NCBI GenBank assembly: GCA_963824985.1
Contig: CAWGRQ010000020.1
Location: forward strand, 1-64,000
DNA: 64,000 bases
From: JAFNAG01 sp963824985
Lineage (GTDB): Bacteria > Acidobacteriota > UBA6911
Direction of reading: 5' to 3'
Numbering within the stretch: the stretch's first letter is position 1; each line of letters begins with the position of its first letter. The translations under genes and the position numbers were made by a program. The notes under the pieces were generated by a model. It ran no database searches and was not told the DNA's origin. It was given only the letters and a program-made list of their open reading frames with translations. Positions 1-9,578 of the stretch are shown in pieces.

Positions 1-856
1 GAAGTGCGCGCCCTGGCCAGAGCAACGATCGTCAACTACGTGCCGTTCATCCGCGATTTTCTCAAGGATCGTTTCGGCGACGGACGAGTCACGCTCTCGC
101 GTCTGTGTGCCGGCGATGTCGTGAGATTTGTCCAGCGCCAAGCGCCACGTCTGCATCTGAAGCGAGCGAAGCTCATGACCAGCGCGTTGCGCTCCTTCCT
201 GCGCTACGCGCGCTATCGCGGCGAGATGACGCTGGATCTGGCCGCTGCCGTTCCCGATCGTGGCCAACTGGTCGATGACGTCGATCCCCCGCGCGATTGC
301 GGCGGATCAGGTACGCCAGTTGCTGGCCAGTATCGATCGACGTACCGCGATCGGGCGTCGCGACTACGCCATCTTGCTCCTGCTCGCGCGACTGGGGTTG
401 CGTTCAAGCGAAGTGGCATTTCTCGAGCTCGATGACATCGATTGGAACACCGGCCGGTTGAGCGTGCGCGGTAAAGGTGGCCAGCGCACTCGAGTTGCCT
501 TTGCCCACGGAGGTCGGCAAAGCGATCGCCGCCTATCTGCGGCATGGACGACCGCGTAGCACCAGCCGCCGCGTATTTTTGCGCGCCAAAGCCCCGATCC
601 GCGGCTTTCTGGGGCCGAGTGGCGTCGGGTCGATCGTTCGCCATTCGCTCAAGCGCGCCGGCATCGATGCCCCCACCACGGGAGCACATCAGTTTCGCCA
701 TGGACTGGCCACCGAGATGTTGCGCCAGGGCGCCTCGCTGGCGAGATTGGCGAGTTGTTGGGTCATCGCCATCCCCAGACCACGAAGATCTACACCAAGG
801 TCGATCTCAAGGCATTGCGTACGCTGGCTTTGCCGTGGCCGGGAGGTGTGCGATGA
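1..856 (+). pseudogene. Tyrosine recombinase, first gene of a decayed RIT trio
   Basis: A site-specific tyrosine recombinase that would cut and join DNA through a catalytic tyrosine. The 5' end lies outside the window. Coding sequence is split over three frames: an N-terminal SAM-like domain to about 250, the catalytic start (RDYAILLLLARLGLRSSEVA, with the first catalytic Arg) from about 260 to 490, then HQFRHGLATEM near 690 and a GHRHPQTTKIY-like box with the Tyr near 770-800. Breaks are near 255, 490 and 745. The last codons (WPGGVR, stop 854-856) overlap the next ATG by 4 bp. Three tandem, overlapping recombinase genes are the hallmark of RIT elements. The frameshifts make activity unlikely unless they are sequencing errors. 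Confidence 0.82.
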
Positions 857-1798
857 ACACGCTTCGACAGGCCGTTCAGGAGTACCTGAGCCTGCGGCGC
901 AATCTGGGATTCAAGCTGCAGGAGGCGGGCAAGGGATTGCTCGATTTCGTCACCTTCATGGAGCAGCACCGCGCTTCCTACATCACCCAGGCGTTGGCGC
1001 TCGCCTGGGCTCAACAACCGTCGAATGTTCAACCCGCGCACTGGGCACAACGACTGAGCTTCGTGCGCGGATTTGCGCGTTATCGCAGCGCGACCGATCC
1101 ACGCACGCAGATTCCGCCGCCGGGCTTGTTGCCGTTCCAGCCGAAGCGGGCGCGACCCTACCTGTACTCGGATGATGAGATTCGAAGCTTGCTGCGCGCC
1201 GCGCTCAACATGCCCTGCCGCTATGAACGCGGTGAGCTGCGCCCTTGGATCTACCATTGTCTGTTCGGACTGCTGAGCGTCTCAGGCCTGCGTCTCGGCG
1301 AAGCGCGCAATCTCGAGCTTCAGGATGTCGATCTCGAGGCGGCGGTGTTGACGATCCGCGGCACCAAGTTCGGCAAGACCCGTCTGGTGCCTTTGCATGC
1401 CTCGACCTGCAAGGTGCTCGCAGACTACATCGCGCGACGCAAACGCCATTGGGCGGCAGCGGCCGGTGTCCTCCTACTTGTTCGTCTCCAGCTGGGGCAA
1501 TCGTTTGGATGGCGGAGAGATTCATCGAACCTTCTATGCGTTGTCCCGGCAGATCGGTCTGCGCGGCGCATCCGACAGTCACGGGCCACGTCTGCACGAC
1601 ATGAGACATCGATTCGCAACGAATACGCTCGTGCACTGGTATCGGTCCAATCAGGATCCCGAGCGCCGCCTGCCGCTCTTGTCCGCCTACCTCGGCCATG
1701 TCCACGTCGCCGATACGCAGTGGTATTTGAGCGGCTCGCCGGAGCTGATGCGCGAGGCGATGCGCCGGCTCGAGCAGCGCTGGGAGGATCGGCCATGA
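853..1798 (+). pseudogene. Tyrosine recombinase, second gene of the RIT trio, frameshifted
   Basis: Starts at ATG 853 inside the stop of the previous gene (ATGA overlap). The first part, to about 1460, holds a SAM-like N-terminal domain and the catalytic Arg box (LLSVSGLRLGEARNLELQDV). After one frameshift near 1460-1475 it continues with SYLFVSSWGNRLDGGEIHRTF, then LHDMRHRFATNTL (HxxR-type box) and AYLGHVHVADTQWYL, where the final Tyr would be the nucleophile. It ends with TGA at 1796-1798, overlapping the third gene's ATG. All catalytic boxes are present, so only one indel separates this from an intact gene of about 315 codons. Family and order fit the middle gene of RIT elements. Confidence 0.83.
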
Positions 1799-2845
1799 CC
1801 ACCCCCACCAGCTTCGCTCCGCTGTTGGAGCGTTTCTTTACCCAGCGCCTGATGCAGCAGCGCCAGGCGAGTCCTCACACCATCAGTTCCTATCGCGATA
1901 CCTTCCGTCAATTCCTGAAGTTCGCGCAGCAGCGGTTGCATAAACCGCCGTCACGCCTGAGCTTCGAGGAGATCGATGCCCCGTTGATCGTGGCGTTTCT
2001 GGATGACCTGGAGAAGCGCCAGGCGTGAGCGTTCGCAGCCGTAATCTGCGGCTCACCGCGATCCATTCCTTCTTTCGTTACGCGGCCTTCGAGGTGCCGA
2101 CTCATTCCGCCCAGATCCAGCGGGTGCTCGCCATCCCCAGCAAGCGCTTCACGCGCACCTTGGTCCAGCTTTCTCACGCGTCCGGAAGTCGATGCCTTGC
2201 TCGCCGCTCCGGATCAGCGCACCTGGTCTGGCCGGCGCGATCACGCCTTTCTGCTGGTGGCAGTGCAGACGGGGCTGCGCTTATCCGAGATGACCGGGCT
2301 CAAACGCGAGGACCTTATCCTCGGGGCCGGCGCTCACGTGCGCGTGATCGGCAAGGGCCGCAAGGAACGCTGTACACCCCTCGCCAAATCCACACTCGCC
2401 GTATTGAAAGCCTGGCTGCGAGAACCGCAACGCGGTGACGGCGACGTGCTGTTTCCCAGCGCCAAGGGTAAACGTCTCAGCGTCCATGGCGTGCAGTACC
2501 TGCTGAACAAGCATCGCATGACGGCCTCCAAAGTTGTGCCCTTCGTTGAAGCAAAAGCGCGTCACCGTTCACCGCTTGAGGCACACCATGGCCATGGACC
2601 TTCTACAAGCGGGCGTTGATCGTTCTGTGATTGCCTTGTGGCTCGGACATGAATCGGTGGAGACGACGCAGATCTATCTGGAGGCGACACTCGCGATGAA
2701 GGAGCAGGCCCTCGCCAAGACAACACCGCCACAGGCAGAGCAGCGCGCTATCAACCCGGAGATCAACTACTCGGCTTTCTCAACAGTCTGTAGCGTCGAA
2801 AAGACTATGTCGGGTGATAGGCTCAGCATCTGCGCCGTGACCTGA
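1795..2845 (+). pseudogene. Tyrosine recombinase, third gene of the RIT trio, multiply frameshifted
   Basis: Begins at ATG 1795 overlapping the upstream stop. The N-terminal domain (LLERFFTQRLMQQRQASPHT) runs to a stop near 2028, continues in another frame (RNLRLTAIHSFFRYAAFEVP), shifts again near 2165, then reads the catalytic part (VQTGLRLSEMTGLKREDL, IGKGRKERCTPL) and, after a last shift near 2540, VHRLRHTMAMDLLQAGVD and LGHESVETTQIYLEA with the Tyr. At least three indels. It belongs to the XerC/XerD-like integrase family and closes the trio. The 3' end runs into the inverted repeat at 2803-2891 that likely marks the end of the element. Confidence 0.8.
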
Positions 2846-3988
2846 TTCTTCAGCATTGAGCCTCACCGATCCGGTATCGCTCGACATAGTCAGGAAGGGT
2901 AGATAGTGGCGGAGCAGGTGAGCCCCCATGGATGGAGCCTGGATACCCGTTCTCCGCAGAGTTCGACCGACCAAGCTCGAGATTGGGCCGCTGGAAGGCA
3001 GGGGCCCAAACGGCGGGCGGATTCTCAAAAAGACATGGTTATCATTCACACGCGGACGAAAATTCTGCCAATAATGCAGAATCGCATCTCCGGCATCCTG
3101 GGGAAGGGGAAGCCGGGTTTCCGAGCGTCCCTTGCCGGCGACTCGCAGGCGTGCGTTGGACCAGTCGATATCCTGGAACCGCAGCTCTCGAACATCACCG
3201 GCGCGGAGAGCGAGGCGAGCCAGAAGAAGAATAATCGCCCGGTCCCGTGCTCCACCGGCAGTGGACGGATTACATGCCCCAACCAATCGCTCGATGTCTT
3301 GGGTCGATATGTACCGTGGCAATGAGGATAGCCTCCAATGGGCTATCCTGGGAACCGCCCCAATGAGATCCGATGAACAGTAGGCGTAGGTTGAGAGGAA
3401 ACGCAGAAACATCCGAATGGAGTTCGCAACTGACTTGGCGCGGCTCTGTCCGGTCCGGCCCATTTTCGCAAGGATGAACTTTCGCACCACAGTCGCATCA
3501 TATTGACCGGTGTCCGTGCCAACATCTGCAAGAAACTCATTCGCAATCTGCACATACTGCGCGATCGTCGATTCTGTGGCGCCACGATGGTTGCGCATCC
3601 AATCACTGAATGCTTCCACCAAGAATGGCAGTGGTCGAGATTTGAGCTCCGCAGGCGGCAAGATCCCTCTACGCTGCAAATGCTCGACAAATCGTCTAGC
3701 CCCTGCCAGGTTGTAACAATCCCGCCCGTGAAAGACATGCGTGCACGCGCACGTGGCCACATGATGGGCAAAGCTGTCAAGCGCTGGCTGGTCAATCTGG
3801 TCGATTCGAACTTTGCGAATCGATCCCCATTGGCTGAGGTGGGCTGCGCCCCGCAGCAGCAGCTGCGCGGGCCTGCGTCTGTATCCTGCCGATTGAAGCC
3901 ACTCGGCAAAATGATCCATGTGCTCCCCAGCCGCGCATCCGCGCAACTGGAGTACTTTGAATTTAGGCTCAATGTAATACTCCAACAT
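2780..3988 (-). pseudogene. RIT-type tyrosine recombinase truncated before the catalytic tyrosine
   Basis: About 402 codons from an ATG at 3988 with a strong AAGGAGG five bases upstream. The N-terminal SAM-like domain (residues about 115-225) is followed by RDRAIILLLARLALRAGDVR with the first catalytic Arg and by MGAHLLRHYL, the HxLRH box. The reading frame then runs into unrelated sequence and the inverted repeat near 2870, so the GH box and the nucleophile Tyr are missing. It resembles the first gene of the trio at 1-856 (shared RDxAI-LLLARL, DIDW and GKG boxes), so it is probably gene A of a second RIT copy lying in opposite orientation. Catalytically dead if the frame is right. Confidence 0.8.
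2803..2891. repeat. Imperfect inverted repeat at the junction of two RIT-type elements
   Basis: The left arm starts GACTATGTCGGGTGATA at 2803 and continues GGCTCAGCAT. The right arm (2851-2891), read on the minus strand, is GACTATGTCGAGCGATA followed, after a short insertion, by GAGGCTCAATGCTG. The arms lie at the 3' ends of two convergent recombinase genes. RIT elements are known to carry inverted terminal repeats, so I infer two element ends placed head to head. Confidence 0.6.
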
Positions 3989-4176
3989 GACAACCTCCTT
4001 GAATGTGAACGAATACATTTTCCGGGAAGTCGTCAGTGGCAAAAAGAATATGCGGAGTGTGTCGTGGCAGAGCTCAGGGCAAACCCGCGAAAAACGCCGC
4101 AACTTGCCCCGCTGATGTCACCATACTCCGCATATTCATCAACTCCGCATAAGACCTTATATGCTGTGCACTGCAT

Positions 4177-5432
4177 ATCAGGGGATTTTGTCCGAGTTGT
4201 TGCGGGCGGCGCATGGCCGACACCGCCGCCCATCTCGTGGACCGGGTCTTTCCCGAGGTCCCGGTCCGGCAGTGGGTGCTTTCGGTCCCCTATGCTTTGC
4301 GCTATCGCCTCGCTTACGACTCTTCCCTGGTCAGGGATGTATTGCAGATTTTCGTACGAACCATCTTTGCTTTCATCCGCCGCGCAGCGGGCATCCCGGC
4401 CTCAAACCGCCAGGCTCGCTGCGGCGCCGTCGCCTTCATTCAGCGCTTTTCCGACGCGTTGAATCTCGACCCGCACTTCCACTTGCTCGTGCTGGATGGC
4501 CTTTATGTGCCCGACGACAAGGGAGAACCGGTGTTCAGGCATGGTTCTCCCCCAACCGATAAGCAGGTTGCCCAGGTTGCGGAGCGCGTTCATCGCCGTG
4601 TCGCACGACTCATGGAAAAACGGAGCTTGGGGCCGCAAGCGGATCCCGATGATGCGGATGGCCTGCGGCGCGATCAGCCTTGGCTCGCCGAGCTCTACGG
4701 TGCCGCAGTGTCTGGGAGGATAGCGACGGGACGGCGCGCCGGCATGCGCATCGTGAGAGTGGGGGACGAGGTGGATCCCGAAGATGGCGCCCTTCCAACC
4801 GGACCCTCCTGTGCGTCGTCCGCCGGCTTCAGCGTGCATGCTGGAGTCCGCGTCCCGGCACGCGACCGGCTTCGATTGGAACGGCTCGCGAGATATGCCG
4901 GCCGTCCGCCGCTATCTACCGAGCGGCTGTCGAAGTTGGCGGACGGCAGACTGCTGTATCGACTCAAGCGCCGCTGCGTGACGGAACGTCCCATGTGATT
5001 TATGAGCCGCTGGAACTGATGGAACGGCTCGCGGCTCTTGTACATCCGCCGCGGTTCAATATCACAAGGTTCTACGGCATTTTTGCGCCGGCTGCGAGCC
5101 TGAGGCCCCGAGTGATTCCGGAAGCAGAAGGATCAAGCCTGCCGCGGCATCCGGGCTGTCAATCCGGAGTCGAGGTTCCGGCAACCGATCCAGAAAAGAC
5201 CGGGAAGAAGCGAGGAGGTCAACCGAGAAACTACTCCTGGGCTACTCTTATGAAACGGGTGTTCGAATTGGACGTACTCGCCTGCCCCCGCTGCGGCGCC
5301 CAGATGAGAATAATTTCTGCCATCGATACTCCCGATGCTATCCAGAAGATTCTTGCCTGCCTTGGCCTCCCCACGAGGGCCCCGCCCATCGCCCCTGCGG
5401 CATCGGGTCCAGATTCGCTGCATGCATGGTAG
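4177..5432 (+). pseudogene. IS91-family HUH (Y2) transposase, N-truncated and frameshifted
   Basis: Readable from FCPSCCGRRMADTAAHLVDR (end of the N-terminal zinc finger) through the HUH motif LDPHFHLLVLDG near 4470-4500. One frameshift near 4970-4980 (LKRR/WRDGTSHVIYEPLELM), then the C-terminal region ends with a CPRCG zinc knuckle near 5283 and TPDAIQKILACLGLPTRAPP. The intact family has an N-terminal CxxC finger, HUH nickase and one or two Tyr residues; here the first 60 or so residues are lost. A related C-terminal tail is encoded at 39195-39348. Non-functional. Confidence 0.85.
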
Positions 5433-5682
5433 CAGTTCGACCAATCCGCCCTGTTGCTAAAGGTGGAGGTGTGCCCGGGATGGCCAAGGTAACCTGCCAA
5501 TCCGCCCTGCAATCAGGAGCCGTCGCACAAAAAACCGGTATTCGGAAGCAGATTCGGCAGTACAATGCCTGCCTGGGAGGGGAAAAAGCCCCTCGGTTGA
5601 CATAACTCGTTTTATCAGAAGCTGGACGAAGCCGATCCTGAGGGGGAAATCAGGCGAAAGGCAGCCAATTCCACCTATCCTT
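4177..5682 (+). mobile_element. IS91-family insertion sequence remnant (left part missing)
   Basis: Contains a frameshifted HUH transposase (4177-5432) and the non-coding end to about 5682. The end contains GGCAGCCAATTCC followed by CCTATCC. The same end, more alike to each other than to this copy, recurs at 10265-10441 and 39436-39612, which fixes the outer boundary just after CCTATCC. The left side abuts the 5' region of the recombinase at 3988 with no recognisable left end. IS91 elements move by rolling-circle replication and typically leave one-ended products. Confidence 0.75.
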
Positions 5683-5862
5683 CCGGGCGCATCGGTCAAA
5701 AAACCGCTCCGACCGCTCGATCCGCAAGGACAATTCCACGAAATATCGCCTCCTCCAGCAGGCCGCGCAGGTTGAACCGGTCTATTGGACCGACGTGGCA
5801 CAGGGAAAAAGGGAGCATCGCCACAACATATAGCAGTGACCCGAGTCAGCCAAATATGCAAT

Positions 5863-6684
5863 TCATTTCTTTATGATGTCCTTCACCTTGTCCCTTAGCT
5901 CTGAATTCCCTATCTTAGGCTCGAGATCAATCAAAAACCGTTTTGCAATATTGCCATAGTAACGATCATCTGCTTGAGCTACCGCCATCAGTTCCTTTAT
6001 GGACTCCTCATCCCCAATGTTTTTTAGCCATGACAAACCCGTGGATTTCTCCATCTTCGACTGCAGGAGCCGCTTTGCAGCCGGAACGCAAGCCCCATCC
6101 AGCATAAATCGGATACCGTCTCTTGCCGCAGAGTCTTCGATTGCCTCCATCCTTGGTTTCCGCGCCATGAGGATAGCACTCAACGCCTCGCAACGCCGCC
6201 TCAACCGAATCTCGTCCCTTGGCACAATCTCGACGTCGAACATCTTTTGTGCATACAGAACATCCCCTTCTCCACCAGAATATTTTGTCGGAGCACTCAA
6301 TGTAGCCTCAAACCGATACACGCCTACCTTTGGGAACTGGCACCATCGATTCAGAACCAGGTCTCGCCGTAATGAACTAAAAGGCGCAACTGTGATAAAA
6401 CCCACCTCCTCTATTCCCTCGCGAATCTCCGGCATAAGTTCCTTCTTCCCCGCGCCGGAAATAAGCGCAAACCGTATCACACCTACACCATTTGCTCCCA
6501 GATCAATTTCAACAACTTTATCGATCGGATTGCGCACCACAAGACGCACAAATACGGGCTCGCCCAGGCTTACGGGAGAAAACACATCAATGCTCACTTC
6601 GGCTGGCCTTTGCCTTTCCCATGCACCATCACTGATCCAGAACGCACTTGACAAAATGACGACACTCATCACCGTGTGTCCCAC
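5863..6684 (-). CDS. Exported protein of unknown function
   Basis: 273 residues from a GTG at 6684 with AAAGGA upstream; an ATG five codons later is an alternative start. An N-terminal hydrophobic stretch (VMSVVILSSAFWI) suggests export. Residues about 25-150 look beta-rich (immunoglobulin-like, VFVRLVVRNPIDK), and the C-terminal half is helical with a short repeat-like region (LLQSKMEK, SIKELMAVAQADDRYYGNIAKRFL), reminiscent of HEAT-type repeats. It is the last gene of a five-gene minus-strand run starting at 10106, 70 bp behind its neighbour. No family recognised. Confidence 0.72.
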   Translation of the reverse strand: MGHTVMSVVILSSAFWISDGAWERQRPAEVSIDVFSPVSLGEPVFVRLVVRNPIDKVVEIDLGANGVGVIRFALISGAGKKELMPEIREGIEEVGFITVAPFSSLRRDLVLNRWCQFPKVGVYRFEATLSAPTKYSGGEGDVLYAQKMFDVEIVPRDEIRLRRRCEALSAILMARKPRMEAIEDSAARDGIRFMLDGACVPAAKRLLQSKMEKSTGLSWLKNIGDEESIKELMAVAQADDRYYGNIAKRFLIDLEPKIGNSELRDKVKDIIKK

Positions 6685-6753
6685 AATTCATCCTTTCAGA
6701 AATCGCGTATATATTCTCCTTGTACGGCTAACATCAGCAACCCTCTCCAGCAA

Positions 6754-8046
6754 CTAGGGAATAATTTGTTCCAAATACGCACCTGGTTTAAAAACCTTAT
6801 ACAACCAAGTCCCTCCCTGATTATTCACCTTGCGAGTGATGGTATGAGGACCGAGTAGCGTAGTTTCCTGTCCATTTTGATAGCACGGACAGGTAAAGTA
6901 GTAGAATTGCGTAGCATGAACTTCAGCACTCACATACGGACCCGCCCAGGTGCCAACTACCTTATGCGTGTCCCGTATTGCGAAGTTTCCGCGTGCTCTT
7001 AATTCATGTATGTTGCCCGTTCCCGGATTACCGCTCGGAAATGGCGGACTCGGATAGGGATTAACGTCGTATTGCACATCCTCCCCTAACATACAATCCT
7101 TAAGATCGCTTATGTCAGTACCGCCAATGCTGGAATCCCATCGATAATAAACTCCGAGCCAGTATGAATTGATGGTTTCTTGTCTTGTGATCCTCATGTT
7201 TGTAGGAATAGCGCATCCGCATTCGGTTACCGGATAATCGTAACCCGGTCCGTCCTCTTCCACATCGTCCCCAAACAAAAACCCAATTGGATTTGAAGCA
7301 TCTCGGATGAAGTAAGCTTCGGCTAGATTCTTGATGACCATGCGATATCGTCCGGTCCTTGTATATTTGTCCCAAGGCGATCGCACAAGCGGGCTCAAAT
7401 CCCCGGCGACCCCTGCAATATCGGGAAGAGCCGGATCGATGATTTCCGGTTCAAGCGTGTTATTGTTTCCGGCCGAGCGATGAAACAGCGCCACGGCCGC
7501 ATAGCTTTGACTCTTTCCCTGCAGCGACAGGTCCACCGTGTACCTCACGATCCGATCCACGTCGCCAAGTTTGGCATTTATACGGCCTGCCATAGGGGCG
7601 CCGACACTCTTACCCGCCCACGCCACCTTGTAAAGAGCATGCTCCGGATCGGCGCCTCTGCGCAGGCCTACCCTTTCGATTGAAATCGTCTCAACTGCGC
7701 CGGACGCCGGAAGCACACGAAGAACTATCCCCGCGTCCTCCATCGTCGACGTTCGCATGTCTCGGAGCCGTATGACCAAATAGTCCTCTGCCGCCGTCGG
7801 TTCCCCAAGCTCCGCCGCATAGTACTCCCGGGCAGCCATATCATACCGCATCAGACGGGCATAGACGTCGCGCACGAACTTCTCTTCCTCCGGGAAACGG
7901 CCCTGACCCGCCAGTTGCGCCGGCGTCTTCCGAATCACTAGCCCCGTACGGTTGCCCTGAACTCCAGCAGCCGCCCATATCGGGGCAATCCCCCAAAGAA
8001 ATCCGAATGCCAACATGACCGCATTTGCGCGTTTGCCCCTGACCAT
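6754..8046 (-). CDS. Secreted protein of unknown function, 430 aa
   Basis: Starts at ATG 8046 with GGAGGGA nine bases upstream. A signal peptide is evident (ANAVMLAFGFLWGIAPIWAAA, residues 8-27). Mature sequence is mixed, with six cysteines in the last half in pairs (ECGC, TCPC and a single DC) and a Pro/Gly-rich loop (PYPSPPFPSGNPGTGN). The end is aromatic-rich (VHATQFYYFTCPCYQNGQ). No catalytic motif recognised. It lies 55 bp downstream of the gene at 8101-8769 and 70 bp upstream of the last gene of the run, so co-transcription is likely. The paired cysteines fit an extracytoplasmic, disulfide-bonded protein, consistent with the thioredoxin-like gene at the head of the run. Confidence 0.78.
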   Translation of the reverse strand: MVRGKRANAVMLAFGFLWGIAPIWAAAGVQGNRTGLVIRKTPAQLAGQGRFPEEEKFVRDVYARLMRYDMAAREYYAAELGEPTAAEDYLVIRLRDMRTSTMEDAGIVLRVLPASGAVETISIERVGLRRGADPEHALYKVAWAGKSVGAPMAGRINAKLGDVDRIVRYTVDLSLQGKSQSYAAVALFHRSAGNNNTLEPEIIDPALPDIAGVAGDLSPLVRSPWDKYTRTGRYRMVIKNLAEAYFIRDASNPIGFLFGDDVEEDGPGYDYPVTECGCAIPTNMRITRQETINSYWLGVYYRWDSSIGGTDISDLKDCMLGEDVQYDVNPYPSPPFPSGNPGTGNIHELRARGNFAIRDTHKVVGTWAGPYVSAEVHATQFYYFTCPCYQNGQETTLLGPHTITRKVNNQGGTWLYKVFKPGAYLEQIIP

Positions 8047-8100
8047 AATCTCATCCCTCCAGCTGACGAATCAATCAGAACCGCCATATTTCGATGCCTG

Positions 8101-8769
8101 TCAGCGCGCCCTGGTGCCGACGCCTGCCGCCTGATGCAGTTCAATCAGAAAGCTGGGAATCGCCATGTCCCGATAGCGCTTGACCACCGGATCTCGGGGA
8201 AGAGTGAAGGACGGCGCCACCTTGCCGCTAGCATGGTCAATCAGGAACTGGCCTTGAACTCCCATGCTGAGCACAAAAAGCGGACCGCGCCCCAGCCGAT
8301 CGGTCCCGTTTTCCCTCAGGCAGAACAGATAGGTGCTGCCGTTGCTCGTCAGCCTGTAACTCCAGGCATGATACAGCACGCTGCTTCCGTCTCGAAAAGC
8401 ATGTATCCCTCCCGGCAGATTCACCGTGATCACGCTTCCGGCGCGCAAATCGCCCTTGACGACCTCCTGCACATAGACCGCAAATTCAGAACTGACGCTC
8501 TTGCCGTCTTCCGAAAGCCGCGACCGGTTGCGCAGCGCTTTTCCGATGATCACAATCGGGCTGCGTTTGACGAGTTCCTTCAGGTTGGAACATACCACCG
8601 GGCGATCGGGAGTGAAACTCTCAACCAGCCGGCCGCCGCTTTGGAGAGCCCGCTCGTGAAGAGTTCCGGCGACTTCCCCCACGGCTTGTCCCATCAATCC
8701 TTGAGGCATCCATCCGATTGCAGTTATAATGGCCGCAAATGCCATCATGAATTGCTTTTTCATATCCAT
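8101..8769 (-). CDS. Exported protein of unknown function with an Acidobacteria-type beta domain
   Basis: 222 residues. I chose ATG 8769 because GGAGG lies six bases upstream; the open frame extends further but without signals. N-terminal signal peptide (FMMAFAAIITAIGWMPQGLMGQA). The core has a pattern of the type IVIIGKAL...VSSEFAVYVQEVVKGDLRAGSVITVNLPGG, which I associate with secreted proteins of unknown role in Acidobacteriota, and it has two cysteines (VVCSNL, YLFCLR). Third gene of the thioredoxin run. Function unknown. Confidence 0.75.
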   Translation of the reverse strand: MDMKKQFMMAFAAIITAIGWMPQGLMGQAVGEVAGTLHERALQSGGRLVESFTPDRPVVCSNLKELVKRSPIVIIGKALRNRSRLSEDGKSVSSEFAVYVQEVVKGDLRAGSVITVNLPGGIHAFRDGSSVLYHAWSYRLTSNGSTYLFCLRENGTDRLGRGPLFVLSMGVQGQFLIDHASGKVAPSFTLPRDPVVKRYRDMAIPSFLIELHQAAGVGTRAR

Positions 8770-8860
8770 CTGCCTCCAGTTAATCCATCGATTCTCGAAC
8801 GCGACCTTCCGCCAGCGTTTCGTCGGACTGGCCATTGAGAGTCGGATAATCAACAATCTG

Positions 8861-9460
8861 CTACCAATCGTAGAACTCGCAGTATCCCCACATGTCCCAG
8901 TATGGGATATAGCCGAAATCTTCGTATTCAGTCCACTCATCCCAGATGCGGCCATCCTGACAGAATTGAACATAGTACGCATAGGCGTACTCATGAAAAA
9001 CGACGGTGAAATCGTCCTCGCACCATGCGAATTCCTGGTAGGCGTCCACGGAATACAGCTCCATCGGCCCCGCGTTGCATGGATTGCTGCACCGGCAGAC
9101 CCGATCGTCCCAAGTTCCCCAGTCTTCGATGCAGGCAAACATGTTCTCCATCCCGCAGGGCGGGCCGCTGCAACTGCAGGTCGCCGTATCCCAAGTTCCG
9201 CCCGCCTCGAGGCAGGCATTCTCTTCCTCCGTTTCGCAGTAATCGCACGCAGTGCAGTCGTCATATCCGCATTCGAAGATCTGCTGGCAAGAATTTTCCA
9301 CGCAACCCCAGTGCGGATTGGTCTCCTCGGTCGAATCACCGCCAATGCTTGCCGGGGAACCAGGATCCCCAGCGGCAATTGCGAGCCCTAACCCGTGGCC
9401 CCCACTTGAAAGCCAACTGACAAGCATCACCAGAAACAGAAGAATCCACGCTCTCCTCAT
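8861..9460 (-). CDS. Cysteine-rich secreted protein (17 Cys) with tandem CxC repeats
   Basis: 199 residues from ATG 9460, chosen for the GGAGGGG upstream and the following signal peptide (RRAWILLFLVMLVSWLSSGG). The mature part holds 17 cysteines. Two tandem repeats share the pattern A-C-x-E-x(2)-G-T-W-D-x(4)-C-x-C-S-x(2)-P-C, preceded by CGYDDCTACDYC. The C-terminal third is very rich in Trp, Tyr, Phe and acidic residues. It sits 118 bp downstream of a membrane-anchored thioredoxin-like gene, suggesting that protein handles its disulfides. I recognise no named family; the layout recalls the cysteine-rich small subunit plus MauD pairing of methylamine dehydrogenase clusters, but no other mau gene is present. 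Confidence 0.78.
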   Translation of the reverse strand: MRRAWILLFLVMLVSWLSSGGHGLGLAIAAGDPGSPASIGGDSTEETNPHWGCVENSCQQIFECGYDDCTACDYCETEEENACLEAGGTWDTATCSCSGPPCGMENMFACIEDWGTWDDRVCRCSNPCNAGPMELYSVDAYQEFAWCEDDFTVVFHEYAYAYYVQFCQDGRIWDEWTEYEDFGYIPYWDMWGYCEFYDW

Positions 9461-9578
9461 AAATCCCCTCCAGAGATCTTCCTTCCCGACTCCTTCAGCC
9501 ACGAATCGCCATCCCATGTCTCGCGCCATCATCCGTCTTCCAGCATCGTATTCAAAGGCCGTGCAGCATCCCCACGAA

